Of a stretch of 64,000 nucleotides of DNA, positions 10,617-20,661 are shown in pieces. The notes beneath the pieces are model-generated. The model was given only the letters and a program-made list of their open reading frames with translations. It searched no databases and was not told where the DNA came from. Source of the DNA: Anisodus tanguticus (lineage: Eukaryota > Streptophyta > Magnoliopsida > Solanales > Solanaceae); NCBI GenBank assembly GCA_034509755.1, contig CM067559.1, positions 19,202,501 through 19,266,500 of the forward strand. Direction: 5' to 3'. The translations under genes were made by a program, and so were the position numbers. Every line of letters begins with the position of its first letter. Position 1 is the first letter of the stretch.

Positions 10617-13105
10617 TCACCGTGATACGTAAGGACAAACACCATCATTTACGTTAAACTCGACCACCCTCTGTTTGGTTTTAGGGAGTGGTTCTTCATC
10701 TATTTGAGGCATGCTTGACTGCTGGTTGGTTGGAATCCGTACTTGCTCTCTAGGCCTATGCCTGGCGCCGATATGAACCCTTCTGAACCTCATGGTTTGT
10801 TCCTGAAGTTCTCGTTCAACGTCCCTCGAGTATTTATGGCAGCCATGAAAACTGCTCCTAGCTGGCTGCATGTCATCACGAATGTCATGTAGGCTGCCTA
10901 ACCGGTTGAACATAGAGGTCCTTGTGGCATTCTCCCCTTCGGTAGGTTTCTTTGGGACCCACACCCTTTTCATCGGCTGTCTTCCTTTGGTGTCCCTTGA
11001 CTCATCTGACTTAGCAAAAGATACCATAGATATTGGTACCCGCGGGAAAGGGGTCGGTATCAATGGACATTTCATCCATACTCTTGTCGGCTAGCTTGAA
11101 CCTCCCCATTTTAATGTCCTTTTGGATCGCCTTTCTGAAGACCACACAATTAGAAGTAGAGTGGTTGTATGAATTATGTCACTTACAATACTTCTTATCT
11201 TTGAGTTCCTTGGCAGGCGGAATCCTATGACCATCAAGCAGCCGAATTTGCTTATTTTTGAGCAGATGATCAAATATCTGATCTGCCTTCATGATGTCAA
11301 ACGAGTAACCGACCATGTCATCGGATAAACTCATTTCCACTCGATTTCGGTTGGCTCTTCTCCCTCAATCTCCTAGACGTATTTCTCTATTTCGCTAGCC
11401 TTTTCGGCTAACTGGCTTAGGTCAGAGCAGGATTGTCCCACCAACTTCTCCTTTAAATGAGCGTGCATGTTGATTATCATGTGGGCACACTCAGACTCGT
11501 GGAAGTGTACAGTGCATTTCCCAACTTTCTTTCTGAATCTCTCGATAAAATCGGCAACCAATTTATCGACGTGCTTCTTGAGATTCGTTAGATCAGTCAC
11601 GGTAATATGAGGTTGGGGCCAATAGAACATATCATGGAAGCAACCCTCCATGTCTGCCCAGCTCTGTATAGAATCAAGAGCCAAATAGGAGTACCATGCG
11701 AAGGTTGTTCCCGTTAGAGAGAGAGGGAATATTTGCAACTTGTGATACTCATTCTAGCCAGCCTTACCGCATTGGACAGTAAATCTACCGATGTGCTCGA
11801 TAGTGGATTTATCGTCGTCGCCAGAAAAGATGGCAAACTTCGGTGTTTTGAAGCCCCTCGGCAAAGGTGTTATTCGATCTACCCAATCGGGGTAAGGCTT
11901 CTTATAAAAAGGTTTGTCCAAAGGCTTCAGTTGGATACCGAAGTACCTCCGCATGGTTTTAGCAATAATTTTTGGGTTTATCAGTTGTGACGTCCCCTGC
12001 CGATTCTCGACTGGATTCGGTTGGTAGGCGTTCTGCACTGGCGGCCTCCATTCTGCACTTTGTTGGATAGGGTTTTGAAGGTTGTAGGTGGTCTGCTGTC
12101 CATTACCAATAGGTGGGGTAATGCCCCATTGTTGATGTTGGGTATGGCCACCAAAGCTTGCAACCTGAGCTCCTGGAACGGCTAACGGAGCCTGAGGATA
12201 AAGTGGAACAGTATTCCATAGCTGCTTTCCTCGGACGTCGGCCGTTCTTAGAAATATAGACTGGGTACTGGCAATTACTGCTGGAATGGTATTCCACTGT
12301 AAACAGTGTCACCAGATAGCCGAGCTAAGTCATAGCCAGGGGCCGTCGGCTGGCCAACATTGTTCGCCTGCAATGTAGGGCCATTCGTATAAACGTACGA
12401 CATAACGGGCGGTAATCCAAAGTATCCTGGAGCCTGAACTAGTCTCCGAGCCATGTTGATCTGCCCATATTGTAGACTCGCTTGGTCAAGTGGCACATTC
12501 CCCCCCCCCCCAATGTTCGGTGGCGACCATGCAGTCTGCTGGTTGCCAGAAGATTGGACTTGTGTTCCTAGGTGCGCTACCGGCTACACCTGAGTAGGCA
12601 CTAGCTGATCCACATGCGGCTGAGGAACAACATCGGGAGTAACGATCTCATGCTGAACAACATCGCTCGTCATAGGGATCGCAGAACTAGCCGAACATTC
12701 TCCTGGGTGCATTCGATTGGTTTCCATCTCCCTCGCTTGCTAAACCTCATTATGTACTATCGACTTCACAATGTAAGCCATCTGTTTAGAAACTTGGTAC
12801 ATAATATCGTGGATTCCCAAGTCGATCTGTTGTCTAATAAAAGACATGGTCATTATAGTTGGACCTTCATATTAGCTAGATTCTTCCACAACTTGGGTTG
12901 ATGGAGGAAGTGGAGGGGTATCAACCGATGTAGGCATATCCGAGGAGCATGTTGGTTCATTGTTCCTTCTGGGAGGATTTTGTTTAGGATGTGGACTGGA
13001 CTCGGGGTTCATTTTCTTACTGGACCTTAGGTGCATATGCCAAGAATGATCATGACCTGGAGAATCAAACTTAGCTATTAATTCACCTATGGTCCCACTG
13101 GGCAT
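10617..13105 (-). pseudogene. gag of minus-strand gypsy element, multiply frameshifted
   Basis: Read from 13105 leftwards. 13105-12872 gives the presumed N-terminus (MPSGTIGELIAKFDSPGHDH). 12496-12103 is a Pro/Gln/Asn-rich stretch. 12038-11754 carries KPYPDWVDRITPLPRGFKTPKF and FSGDDDKSTIEHIGRF. 11738-11373 carries the retrotransposon gag domain proper (LSLTGTTFAWYSYLALDSIQSW through VADFIERFRKK). About 11280-11090 reads, with frame changes, YCKWHN..NHST.NC, a finger-like motif common in this family. 11075-10617 continues with a basic segment. Gag forms the particle. A run of 12 C at 12500-12511 and several indels disrupt it. Confidence 0.75.
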
Positions 13106-13614
13106 GCCAAATTTGTTCCAGCTTTAGAAAAGATACAATAGTTTCCGATTTCCCCGAGCTTAGGGGTCAATTACAGGGGAATCGATCGATCAATTCTAGG
13201 CTGAGCTTCTAGTGAAAAGCCAACCTTATGGTTGAAAAATGCAAGACATTCCTTCTCTCCCATGTCACACCTCGGAACACACCCTTCTTATAGTTATAGA
13301 GATAAACAAGCTTTCACATCTTCTTAACCCGAAATGATTGGGGAGAGGAAAGGTTTCTTTTTTTGAGGGTACTCCCGGGAACAGATCCATTGGAGACGGG
13401 GTTGTGAATAAGTGATTTTCTGATAATGAGCAATGAATATCCATCTTTCTGCTAGTTTTGAGTTCTATTAAGGCCCCGAAGAAGACAGGAGAACTGGGCA
13501 TTCACAAGATTGCTTTGATTCTCATCATGATACAACCTAAAGACTAGTTGGCCTTCACGGCAATATCGAATCAGCTTTCATTCCTGCTTGAATGAAAAGG
13601 CCAATCAACCTGCC

Positions 13615-14286
13615 TGCCGTTTTATCGGTTGACCATATCGGAAGACAAATTGATTCCTTAACGTAAGCGATTTGGGCTGGAAACGGAACTCTAATTTTTA
13701 GCAATGAGTTCCCCAACTACTCCGGAAAGCGTTAGGACGGTGGTATGAGTAAACTAAGAGGTAAGAAACATGAATGCAACTGAGTACAGTAAAGTAAATC
13801 ATAAATAAATTTTAAAGGATAAAGATAGATAAAAATTTAGTTGTTTGATTGATTGGTTGAGTTTGTATATACATAGAATGATCCTATTTATAGTACAAAA
13901 AAGGAAAAAAATGGTACAACGTGATCCCCTTCATGTCAGCCATCAAGTAACCCACTAAGTTCAATGACCGACTATGGGAGGGGGGGGGGGGGAGGGGGTG
14001 GTGCCAATTTTCTCGCTCTCTACTCCTCTTGCTCGGATAATGACCATTTCTTTTAGCTGTTGTTGGCCGTTGCCGCTTCTATGGGTCCGAAAACCCTTAT
14101 GACTTGGTCGTTGAGGCGTCTGCATCTGAGTGGATCCCAGTCGTACCTCTAACTAACAACTTGGCTAAGATGCCTTAGTAGCTGATGAAGTTCTTGTAGT
14201 CGAGGGCTAGGAGTAAATTCTGCTCTGAAACAGTTCGGCTGTCACTGAATTCGACTAAACACTTAAATTACGTTTGAGTGTTAACA
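13615..14286 (-). repeat. 5' LTR of 7301-14286 gypsy element
   Basis: Direct repeat of 7301-7948, about 672 bp, with TG...CA termini. It differs by substitutions and by an expansion of a G run at about 13980-13992 that the left copy lacks. Differences between the LTRs show that the insertion is not recent. Confidence 0.88.
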
Positions 14287-14707
14287 GTTGTAAGTTCAAA
14301 TGTAAAAAAATTCTGAAAAGAAGAAGATGGGCACTAATGAAGGGGTAGTGAATTAGTAGATGTTAGTTTTAATATCAATTTTATGCTTACTCTATTTCTA
14401 GTTTTGAGCATGCAATTGGATTAGGCTATGCTAAAATTTTCAGTATACCGAATTAAAAATAAGCACAAGAATCTCCTTAGCAAGAATTGCACTCTTCATC
14501 ATGTAGAACCCAATTATCATCAAGTGCTAACAACTCAATAAGAAAGGTATCATTTAAAACAACTTCAGTCATGGTGTCCATCAATTTAAGCTAATTTCCT
14601 AACCATCAATTTAAGCTAATTTTCTATCTTATTATCTTCTACATGTTCAAATTAAAGAATATTACGAATCAAAAAATGGATCACATCATCAACACAAAAA
14701 TCACCAT
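14287..14707. other. no recognisable gene
   Basis: AT-rich sequence between the gypsy LTR and the DUF1985 remnant. It may include the degraded C-terminal continuation of that minus-strand gene, but no motif is readable. Confidence 0.4.
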
Positions 14708-15512
14708 TCAATATTTCTTCTTGCACTTTTGCACCAAACTAAGGACTTCAATACAATTTAAAGTCTTGAAACATCTTAGTCTCACAGAGAATATCATCAC
14801 TACTTTTCTATGGACCGTATTCAACTTCTTTCCTCTAGGGAAGGCCCTACAATTCAACCCCATGACCAATGCAAACTCCCTTAACCCAAAACAACATGGC
14901 ATATTATCAATCAAAAATCACATCTCATGCTTCTTCTTTCGATTGGTAATGTGCCATAGAAGAAGCGAATGAATAAACTTTCCACTAAATCTATCCCAGT
15001 GCCCTTGGTCCAAAAAGTGGCCAAAACAAGTTCTATGAAACATATTTAAAAGTTGATGTTTTCGCAATAGAACTTTAAAGTCAAACCACGACTTCATAGT
15101 AAACCTTATTATGACCCCGGCTGGGAAATCAATGCCTTCCAAAATTTCTCCGGCGATGGACTTTAAATTTTCAGGCACTGATTCGCGATCACTGTAGTCC
15201 TCCTCATATTTTGTAGCCTCGCATTCGTGACATTCCTCTTCACCAAGACCACAATTGGCTACTTCTTCTTCAAATTCAAATTCATCAATCTCCTTGAGAA
15301 GCTTATCAAGCGACGAAGAGTGCCTCTTTTTCATCTCGTCTATTAATTAACTCATTTGGTTCTTCATCTCGTCTATTAATTAATTCATCTAGTTCTTCAT
15401 CTCGTCTATTAATTAACTCATCTGGTTCATCTCGTGTATTAATTAACTCATCTAGTTCTTCATCTCGTCTATCAATTAACTCCTCTTCTTGTTTCTTTTG
15501 TCCATTAATCAA
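14708..15512 (-). pseudogene. DUF1985-domain protein remnant (transposon-associated type)
   Basis: From 15334 leftwards the minus strand encodes an acidic lead (EIDEFEFEEEVANC) followed by LKSIAGEI and then FKVLLRKHQLLNMFHRTCFG, HFLDQ, FSGKFIHSLLLWHITNRKKKHEM. After a frameshift at about 14915 it continues as CCFGLREFALVMGLNCRAFP. The pattern 'TCFG..LD...FSGKLIH.LL' plus 'F.LREFA.VTGLNC' is the DUF1985 domain of plants, usually found in proteins carrying an Ulp1-like protease and mobilised by MULE/CACTA-type transposons. No Ulp1 domain is visible here. Upstream, 15512-15306 encodes 11-residue repeats in a frame offset by one base. Function of DUF1985 is unknown. Confidence 0.7.
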
Positions 15513-15524
15513 CTCCTTTGGTTA
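15331..15524 (-). repeat. 33-bp coding minisatellite (about 5.7 units)
   Basis: Five units starting at 15331, 15364, 15397, 15427 and 15460, of lengths 33, 33, 30, 33 and about 33 bp, with a degenerate sixth unit to about 15524. The plus-strand unit begins TCATCTCGTCTATTAATTAA. On the minus strand it encodes an 11-residue repeat close to DELINRRDEEL. All unit lengths are multiples of three, which suggests that the expansion occurred while the frame mattered. Confidence 0.85.
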
Positions 15525-16119
15525 TTTTACCCAAACACCACAAAAGTGCTTATAAGGTATTTTAGTTTAAAAGCACTTAAAATAAGCCAATTCAAACATG
15601 CTCTTAGTGTTCATATTGAAGAGTCAGATGTTCGTACTTGGATAAAAAACTCCATAATGGTATATCAACCTGGTCTATTCTCTAATTCCTGAAGTCGGGG
15701 TTAATGTTTCCTTTTGAATAGTACTTACTCAAAAATGTTCTTTCAAATTGAATTTACTCGATGAGTAGTTGGATTTACTCAAGAGTAACGACTTTTCTCA
15801 AAGTTTTCTTGTGTATGAACTTGCATTTTCACTGGTTTTCTAATTACTTTCATATCAGTTATTTCTTATATCTTTATTATGAGCCAAACTCTTCTATTAC
15901 ATATTTTGTATTTGTAAACTTTTAGTGTTAACACTTGAAGTGATCAGACAATATCATGGCATTGTATCCAGCTTTTCAAATTGAAGATTCTATAAAAAGA
16001 TAATGATGAAGTATGTAACTTCTCTCAAAGACGTTATTGCTACATAACAAAATTTATAATTTAACCAATAGGAAATTATGCTTTGAAAAGTTTAACAACA
16101 ACTCTTGGGTAAATGAATA
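15525..16119. other. no recognisable gene
   Basis: Moderately AT-rich spacer between the DUF1985 remnant and the short copia element; no motif, repeat or RNA gene seen. Confidence 0.45.
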
Positions 16120-16298
16120 TGTTCTTTGATTTTATTAATGAATGATTTATAATATATATAAGGTTACAAGAATATTTAGTTTGATACAAACTAGGTAACT
16201 AATTAATCTAATTACAAAAGTATTATAATTCTACCTAAAATAAGAGATATACAATTAATACAATTAATGAAAGAATATTGGAAAAATAGTCTATTACA
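16120..16298 (-). repeat. 3' LTR of short copia element
   Basis: 179-bp block starting TGTTCTTTG and ending TTACA, nearly identical to 18510-18680. An extra 10-bp repeat of TACAATTAA near 16249-16263 accounts for the length difference. Confidence 0.85.
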
Positions 16299-18110
16299 CC
16301 CCGGCAGTCGAAGCGGGAGGTTCTCGAACACTGAGACCGACTCGAAAATCATAAAATAGTATGCGCGGAAGTCCTTTGGTGAAGATGTCGGTAATCTGAT
16401 ATCTGAAAGGAACATGAAGGACAAGAACTTGACCACGAGCCACTTTTTCGCGAACGAAATGAATGTCCATCTTAATGTGTTTAGTGTGCTGATGTTGGAC
16501 GGGATTGCCGGAAAGATATATCGCACTAATATTATCGCAGTAGACCAGTGTTGCCTTTTGAATCGGGCAGTGAAGCTCAAGTAGAAGGTTACAGATCCAA
16601 CAAGACTCAGAGACGACGTTGACAACACCTATGTATTCTGCTTCTACACTGAATTGGGATAGTGCAGATTGCCTTGGAAGACCAAGATAATAGGTTATCT
16701 CTGAGGAAAATGCAATAACCAGACGTGGAGCGTCGGATGTCAGGACATCCACCCCAGTCAGCATCAGTATGTGCAGTGAGACTAGTGAGTAAAGACATGT
16801 ATAGATGTAAACCGAAGTGAAGTGTACCTTGGACGTATCGTAAAACACATTTGAGGGCATGTATGTGTGCTTTCGTCAGACTGTGCATGTGCAAGCAGAT
16901 TTGTTGCACGACATAAGATATGTCTGATCTCGTGAATGTGAGGTACTGCAGGGCCCCAGCCAGACTACGATAGTGAGTCAGGTCTGAATATGAAGGGTCG
17001 GAATCAGCGCTTAGCTTGCAATATTGGTGTCTATAGGCGTGTGAGATGGTTTGTAAGATGTCATGCCTGCACGGTCAAGGATCTATTCAGCATACTTATC
17101 CTGACATAGAAATAGGCCGCCAGAATGTCGAGTGACAGAGATGCCCAAGAAATAACTCAGAGGGCCCATGTCTTTCATAGCAGACTCAGAGGAAATGATA
17201 GACATAATGGACCGGCGAAGCGCATCAGATGATGTGGTGAGGATGATGTCATCAACATATAATAATAGGTAAGTCATGTCTGTACCCTTGTTGTAGATGA
17301 ACAGGAAATGATCGGATCTGCTGTGTGAAAAACCGATAGAGGAAACATAATCGGGGAACCGCTGGTACCATGCTCAAGGAGCCTGTTTCAATTCATAGAG
17401 CGATTTCCGCAACAGACACATAGTCTAGATGAATAGGATCCCTGAAACCTATAGGCTGATGCATATATACCATTTCATAAAGATCCACATGTAAGAAGAC
17501 ATTCTTGACATCAAGCTAATGAATTGGCCAAGACTTGGATATGACAATACTGAGAACGGTCTGGATGGTTGAGGGCTTTACGATCGGGCTGAACATTTCA
17601 TCACAGTCCACTCCCACCTATTGAGACCTGCTATCACCTACAAGACGAGCCTTGTACCTCTTAAAAGAACCATTAGATTTCTTTTTATTTCTAAAAATTC
17701 ACATAGAACGAATGATGTTAGCATCAGGTGGACGGGGTATTAGGTCCCACATCTTATTATCAATAAGAGCATTATATCCGTCAATCATTGCGGCTTTCCA
17801 ATTAGTGTCAGATAAGGCATCCTTCGGGTTACGAGGGACAGTGGAAGGGATAATTGAAACGGAAAGGTTAAACAACCGTTTAGGTTTTTGAATTCCGTAC
17901 ATGGCACAGGTTTCCATGGTCCGAGAGTGTCTCGTGACATGGGACATGAGGGGGGTTTGCCGCGGGATTGCTGGGAAGAGGAGGAAAGGACGAGAGAGTA
18001 CCTTGTGATGCCGTCATGTGAGATGTGACGCTTGTGTCCATATACCAATTTTCGTCTTGAGTGTTGAGTGACATTTTGCTCATAAGCTGCCTCAATGTCA
18101 GTCGGTGCAT
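16294..18110 (-). pseudogene. copia polyprotein with protease start joined to RT and RNase H
   Basis: Minus strand. 18110-17880 opens with the protease motif in the form NWYMDTSVTSHMTASQGTL (the canonical DTGATSHM has G changed to S). Within about 100 bp the reading passes to the start of the RT region (NPKDALSDTNWKAAMIDGYNAL, at 17947-17699), so the integrase is missing. RT continues with YVDDIILTTSS at 17277-17083, both catalytic aspartates present, and LSYFLGISVT. RNase H follows in two overlapping frames at 16909-16294: AHTDADWGGCPDIRRSTSGY, VEAEYIGV and YCDNISAIYLSGNP, with HIKMDIHFVREKV near the end. Frameshifts and stops make it non-functional. Confidence 0.82.
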
Positions 18111-18485
18111 AAGTCGATGGCGGGGGGGGGGGGGGGCCGTGTTGTGTAGGCCTGTTGTGGACGTGGGCTAAGTATGCTAGGTTGGGCCTTTCAGGTCTGA
18201 GGTAGAGTCCACGAGGACATCGTATACGTGTAAGGAGGGGAGGCCCATGACGGTGGGGCCGACGTATCCCACGACGGGTAGGCAGCCCACGACGGAGGCT
18301 GCTGCCACTGCTGCGGTCGTTGTTGGCTGTTTTCGGCCGGCGGGGATTGCAGGACTGTCTGCTCCGGCAGTTGTTACGGGAGGTAGTGGACTGTTGCGGG
18401 TCCTCTAGGGAAAAGAGGGGGGGGGGCGAGAGAGGTCGGCGGTCGAGAAGGTGTATCGGCGGCTAGGGTAGGATTTGTAGTTTTA
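18111..18485 (-). pseudogene. gag C-terminal remnant of short copia element
   Basis: The minus strand between the primer-binding site and the protease encodes a Pro/Trp/Ser-rich tail (AAYPSWDTSAPPSW) of the sort found at the C-terminus of some copia Gags, interrupted by G/C homopolymer runs at 18122-18136 and 18416-18427. The RNA-binding N-terminal Gag domain and zinc knuckle are absent. Confidence 0.5.
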
Positions 18486-18499
18486 GGCTACTGATACCA
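18486..18499 (-). promoter_or_regulatory. primer-binding site, initiator-Met type with one inserted base
   Basis: The reverse complement reads TGGTATCAGTAGCC; the common plant site is TGGTATCAGAGCC. It lies 10 bp inside the LTR boundary at 18510. It would anneal the 3' end of initiator tRNA-Met to prime minus-strand DNA synthesis. Confidence 0.75.
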
Positions 18500-18509
18500 C
18501 AAAAGAAGA

Positions 18510-18680
18510 TGTTCCTTGATTTTATTGATGAATGATTTACAATATATATAAGGTTACAAGAATATTTACTTTGATACAAACTAGTTAACTAATTAACCTA
18601 ATTACAAAAAGATTATAATTCTATCTAAAATAAAAGATATACAATTAATGAAAGAATATTGGAAAATATTCTATTATTCA
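18510..18680 (-). repeat. 5' LTR of short copia element
   Basis: 171-bp direct repeat of 16120-16298, TGTTCC start, TTCA end. Confidence 0.85.
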
Positions 18681-18932
18681 CAAGTCAACATATTTTTAAG
18701 CCCTTTCTAATATGTTAAATGCATTTTTATCCCTTTTCCATTTCTTTTTTTCCCTTTCAAATGTGACAGGTTTTCACTTCAGGACTTAAGATGTGTCTTT
18801 TGTGTCGTTTTCTATTGTATTGTCGTCTTCAAGGAGTCTTAATACTCTTTAACGAATAAATGACTCTCATTTATTTAGCACATAATTGTAGTAGGCAAGA
18901 ATGTAAATACTTTTATGGTGAAATACAGATAG

Positions 18933-19348
18933 AAGATGTTATTCAATAAAAACATACTCAATAAATGTAATGACGTCTTTAATCTAAAGCAACACAAAGC
19001 CGGACAAAATAACTAGTTATATAGTTCATTCGTTCAATTTAAGTGTCTTATTTTTTTTTTAATTTGTCAAAAAAATATCTTTTTTTTATATGTAGTAAGT
19101 TGACAATTCAAATATCCTAATAACAAATTTATAATCATAAGAATTAAAAGATATTTTAATAAGTATATTATAATTATATGCATCTTTAATTTAGGATAAC
19201 AAAATTCAAAAATATTTTTATTTCTTAAGCTCTATATCTAATCAAACTAAAATACTTAAGTTGAAAGGGAGTTATAAATTTTACTACATGTCAACTGAAG
19301 GAGGATTGGGGAAAAAGAAAAGAAAAGAAGATATCAGGTCTCAAGTGT
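18933..19348. repeat. direct duplication, copy A
   Basis: Non-coding AT-rich segment from AAGATGTTATTC to TCTCAAGTGT. It is repeated with indels and substitutions at 19909-20284, with shared landmarks ACAAAGCCGGACAAA, TAGTAAGTTGACAATTC and TTTTACTACATGTCAACTGA. No inverted termini or coding capacity were found. Confidence 0.75.
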
Positions 19349-19475
19349 TGGGTCTTTAAAAATGGATTTGGTTAATGAGTTGAATTGTTAATAGATATGA
19401 GTCTAATTACATATGGATCAACAAAAATAATGTCACGTATTTAATTAAAAATTTCATATACTCCACAATAGCTTC

Positions 19476-19908
19476 TGTTAAAAGGAGGGACAATTTTCTC
19501 CAGCCTTTATTATCTTTATTATCCTTTATGATCTCTTAATTACCTTTTATTGCAGTATTAATATTGGTAATTAAGGAGACATGATTCATGAAACTTGTAA
19601 TCCATAGCTCAGGTATAAAAAGAGCTTCTCATCTCATTGTAAAGGACATTTGAAATCTGAAACTCAATAGAAAACAAGTACTCTTAAGCAATTTATCCTT
19701 GTTCTTGAGAAAGCTTTGGCGCATAGCTCGCCCGAACATTCTAGCTCACTACTTTGTCAAGATTCAGGCTATTTACTTTAACAATTACTTGCTTTCATTC
19801 TAATAATCTTACTTTCTATTACTAATTTATCTCATAACCTTGATTACATTAATCCACGTGTCTTTGACCACGTTTATAAATTCAACTGTACCGATTTTCT
19901 GGTAAACA
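19476..19908 (+). repeat. solo-LTR-like block between the duplicated segments
   Basis: The last 250 bp, ending GGTAAACA, resemble the 3' half of the LTR at 36178-36484: both contain TTCAGGCTATTT, ATTAATCCACGT and AAATTCAACT in the same order and end GGTAAACA. A TATA-like element (GTATAAAAAGAGC, about 19613) matches TATAAAAGGAGC at 36179 in position. The left boundary at a TG (19476) is a guess. Its end coincides exactly with the start of duplication copy A'. Confidence 0.55.
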
Positions 19909-20284
19909 AAGATGTTATTCAATAAAAGCATACTCAATTATATAATGGCGGCACAAAGCCGGACAAATTAACTAGTTATTTACTCCATTAGTTTAATTTA
20001 ATTTTTTTATTTTTCTCTTTAGTCTATTAAAAAGAATATCTTTTTTATAATGTAGTAAATTGACAATTCAAACATTTATAACCACAAAAATAAAAAATAT
20101 ATATATATATTTAATTTAAAATCATAAAGTTTAATAATATGTTTAATTTTTAAACTCTATTACTAGTCAAACTAACACTTAAAGACTAACACTTAAATGG
20201 GATTGGAGGAAGTATAAAATTTTACTACATGTCAACTGAAGGAGAATTGGGAAAAAAGAAAAGAAGATATCAGGTCTCAAGTGT
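19909..20284. repeat. direct duplication, copy A'
   Basis: Second copy of 18933-19348, starting immediately after the solo-LTR-like block. Shorter mainly through indels in the AT-rich middle. Confidence 0.75.
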
Positions 20285-20661
20285 GAACGAAACAGTAACA
20301 GTTGATACAACAAAATGGGACAGATCAGTTTGGTTAATGGATCAGAAGGTCTGTTTTTTACAAGAGGCTGTTTTCACGGCTTAAACCCATGACCTCCCAG
20401 TCACATGATATCAACTTTACCAGTTACTCCAAGGAATATATAACTTTGGAATAATTTGAAAACTGTCCCATCGTATTTTGCACAATAAACTTTATTTGCT
20501 TGGACTGACAATTTACATTTTTCCTTTCCTTACATATCAATATCGTAGTATTGAGGAATTGGCTGGTTTTTGTGTTAAGCTTTTCCAACTGATAAAGCGT
20601 ACCAGTAAACTCATGTTTCAGTTTACTTACCTAATTCATTGTCTCACCCTCTCCTCTCCGA
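20285..20661. other. no clear feature; would hold upstream intron or exons of the TFIIF-beta copy
   Basis: I looked here for the N-terminal exons of the TFIIF beta subunit and saw none. Either they lie behind earlier insertions or the copied segment begins near 20650. Confidence 0.4.

Larger units (their letters stand above)
7301..14286 (-). mobile_element. Ty3/gypsy retrotransposon with deleted RNase H and integrase
   Basis: Two LTRs (7301-7948 and 13615-14286) in direct orientation bracket a minus-strand gag, protease and RT. The polypurine tract (reverse complement of about 7949-7962) adjoins the left LTR, which fixes the direction. After RT ends near 8168 only about 200 bp of non-coding sequence remain before the polypurine tract, so RNase H and integrase are missing. 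No clear 5-bp target duplication is visible (TTATC on the left, GTTGT on the right). Gag has the long type with a C-terminal CxxxH-type finger seen in Tat/Ogre-like plant elements; the lineage is tentative. Confidence 0.88.
16120..18680 (-). mobile_element. short Ty1/copia element with internal deletion
   Basis: Direct LTRs at 16120-16298 and 18510-18680 bracket a minus-strand polyprotein. A primer-binding site (GGCTACTGATACCA on the plus strand, the reverse complement of an initiator-Met-type site with one extra base) lies at 18486-18499, fixing the direction. The total length of 2561 bp is about half a normal copia element: most of gag and the whole integrase are absent. No matching target duplication was found. 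Confidence 0.85.

Noticed and set aside
14643..14972. Plus-strand 109-codon reading
   Set aside because: The minus strand of the same stretch encodes the DUF1985 pattern; the plus-strand text has no motif.
15331..15524. CRISPR-like regular repeats
   Set aside because: The units are directly adjacent with no unique spacers and sit in a plant transposon-rich context; it is a minisatellite.
18122..18136. G-quadruplex control element at poly-G runs (also 13980-13992, 18416-18427, 12500-12511)
   Set aside because: These are simple homopolymer expansions in dead retroelement sequence and are prone to sequencing error; no regulated gene is nearby.
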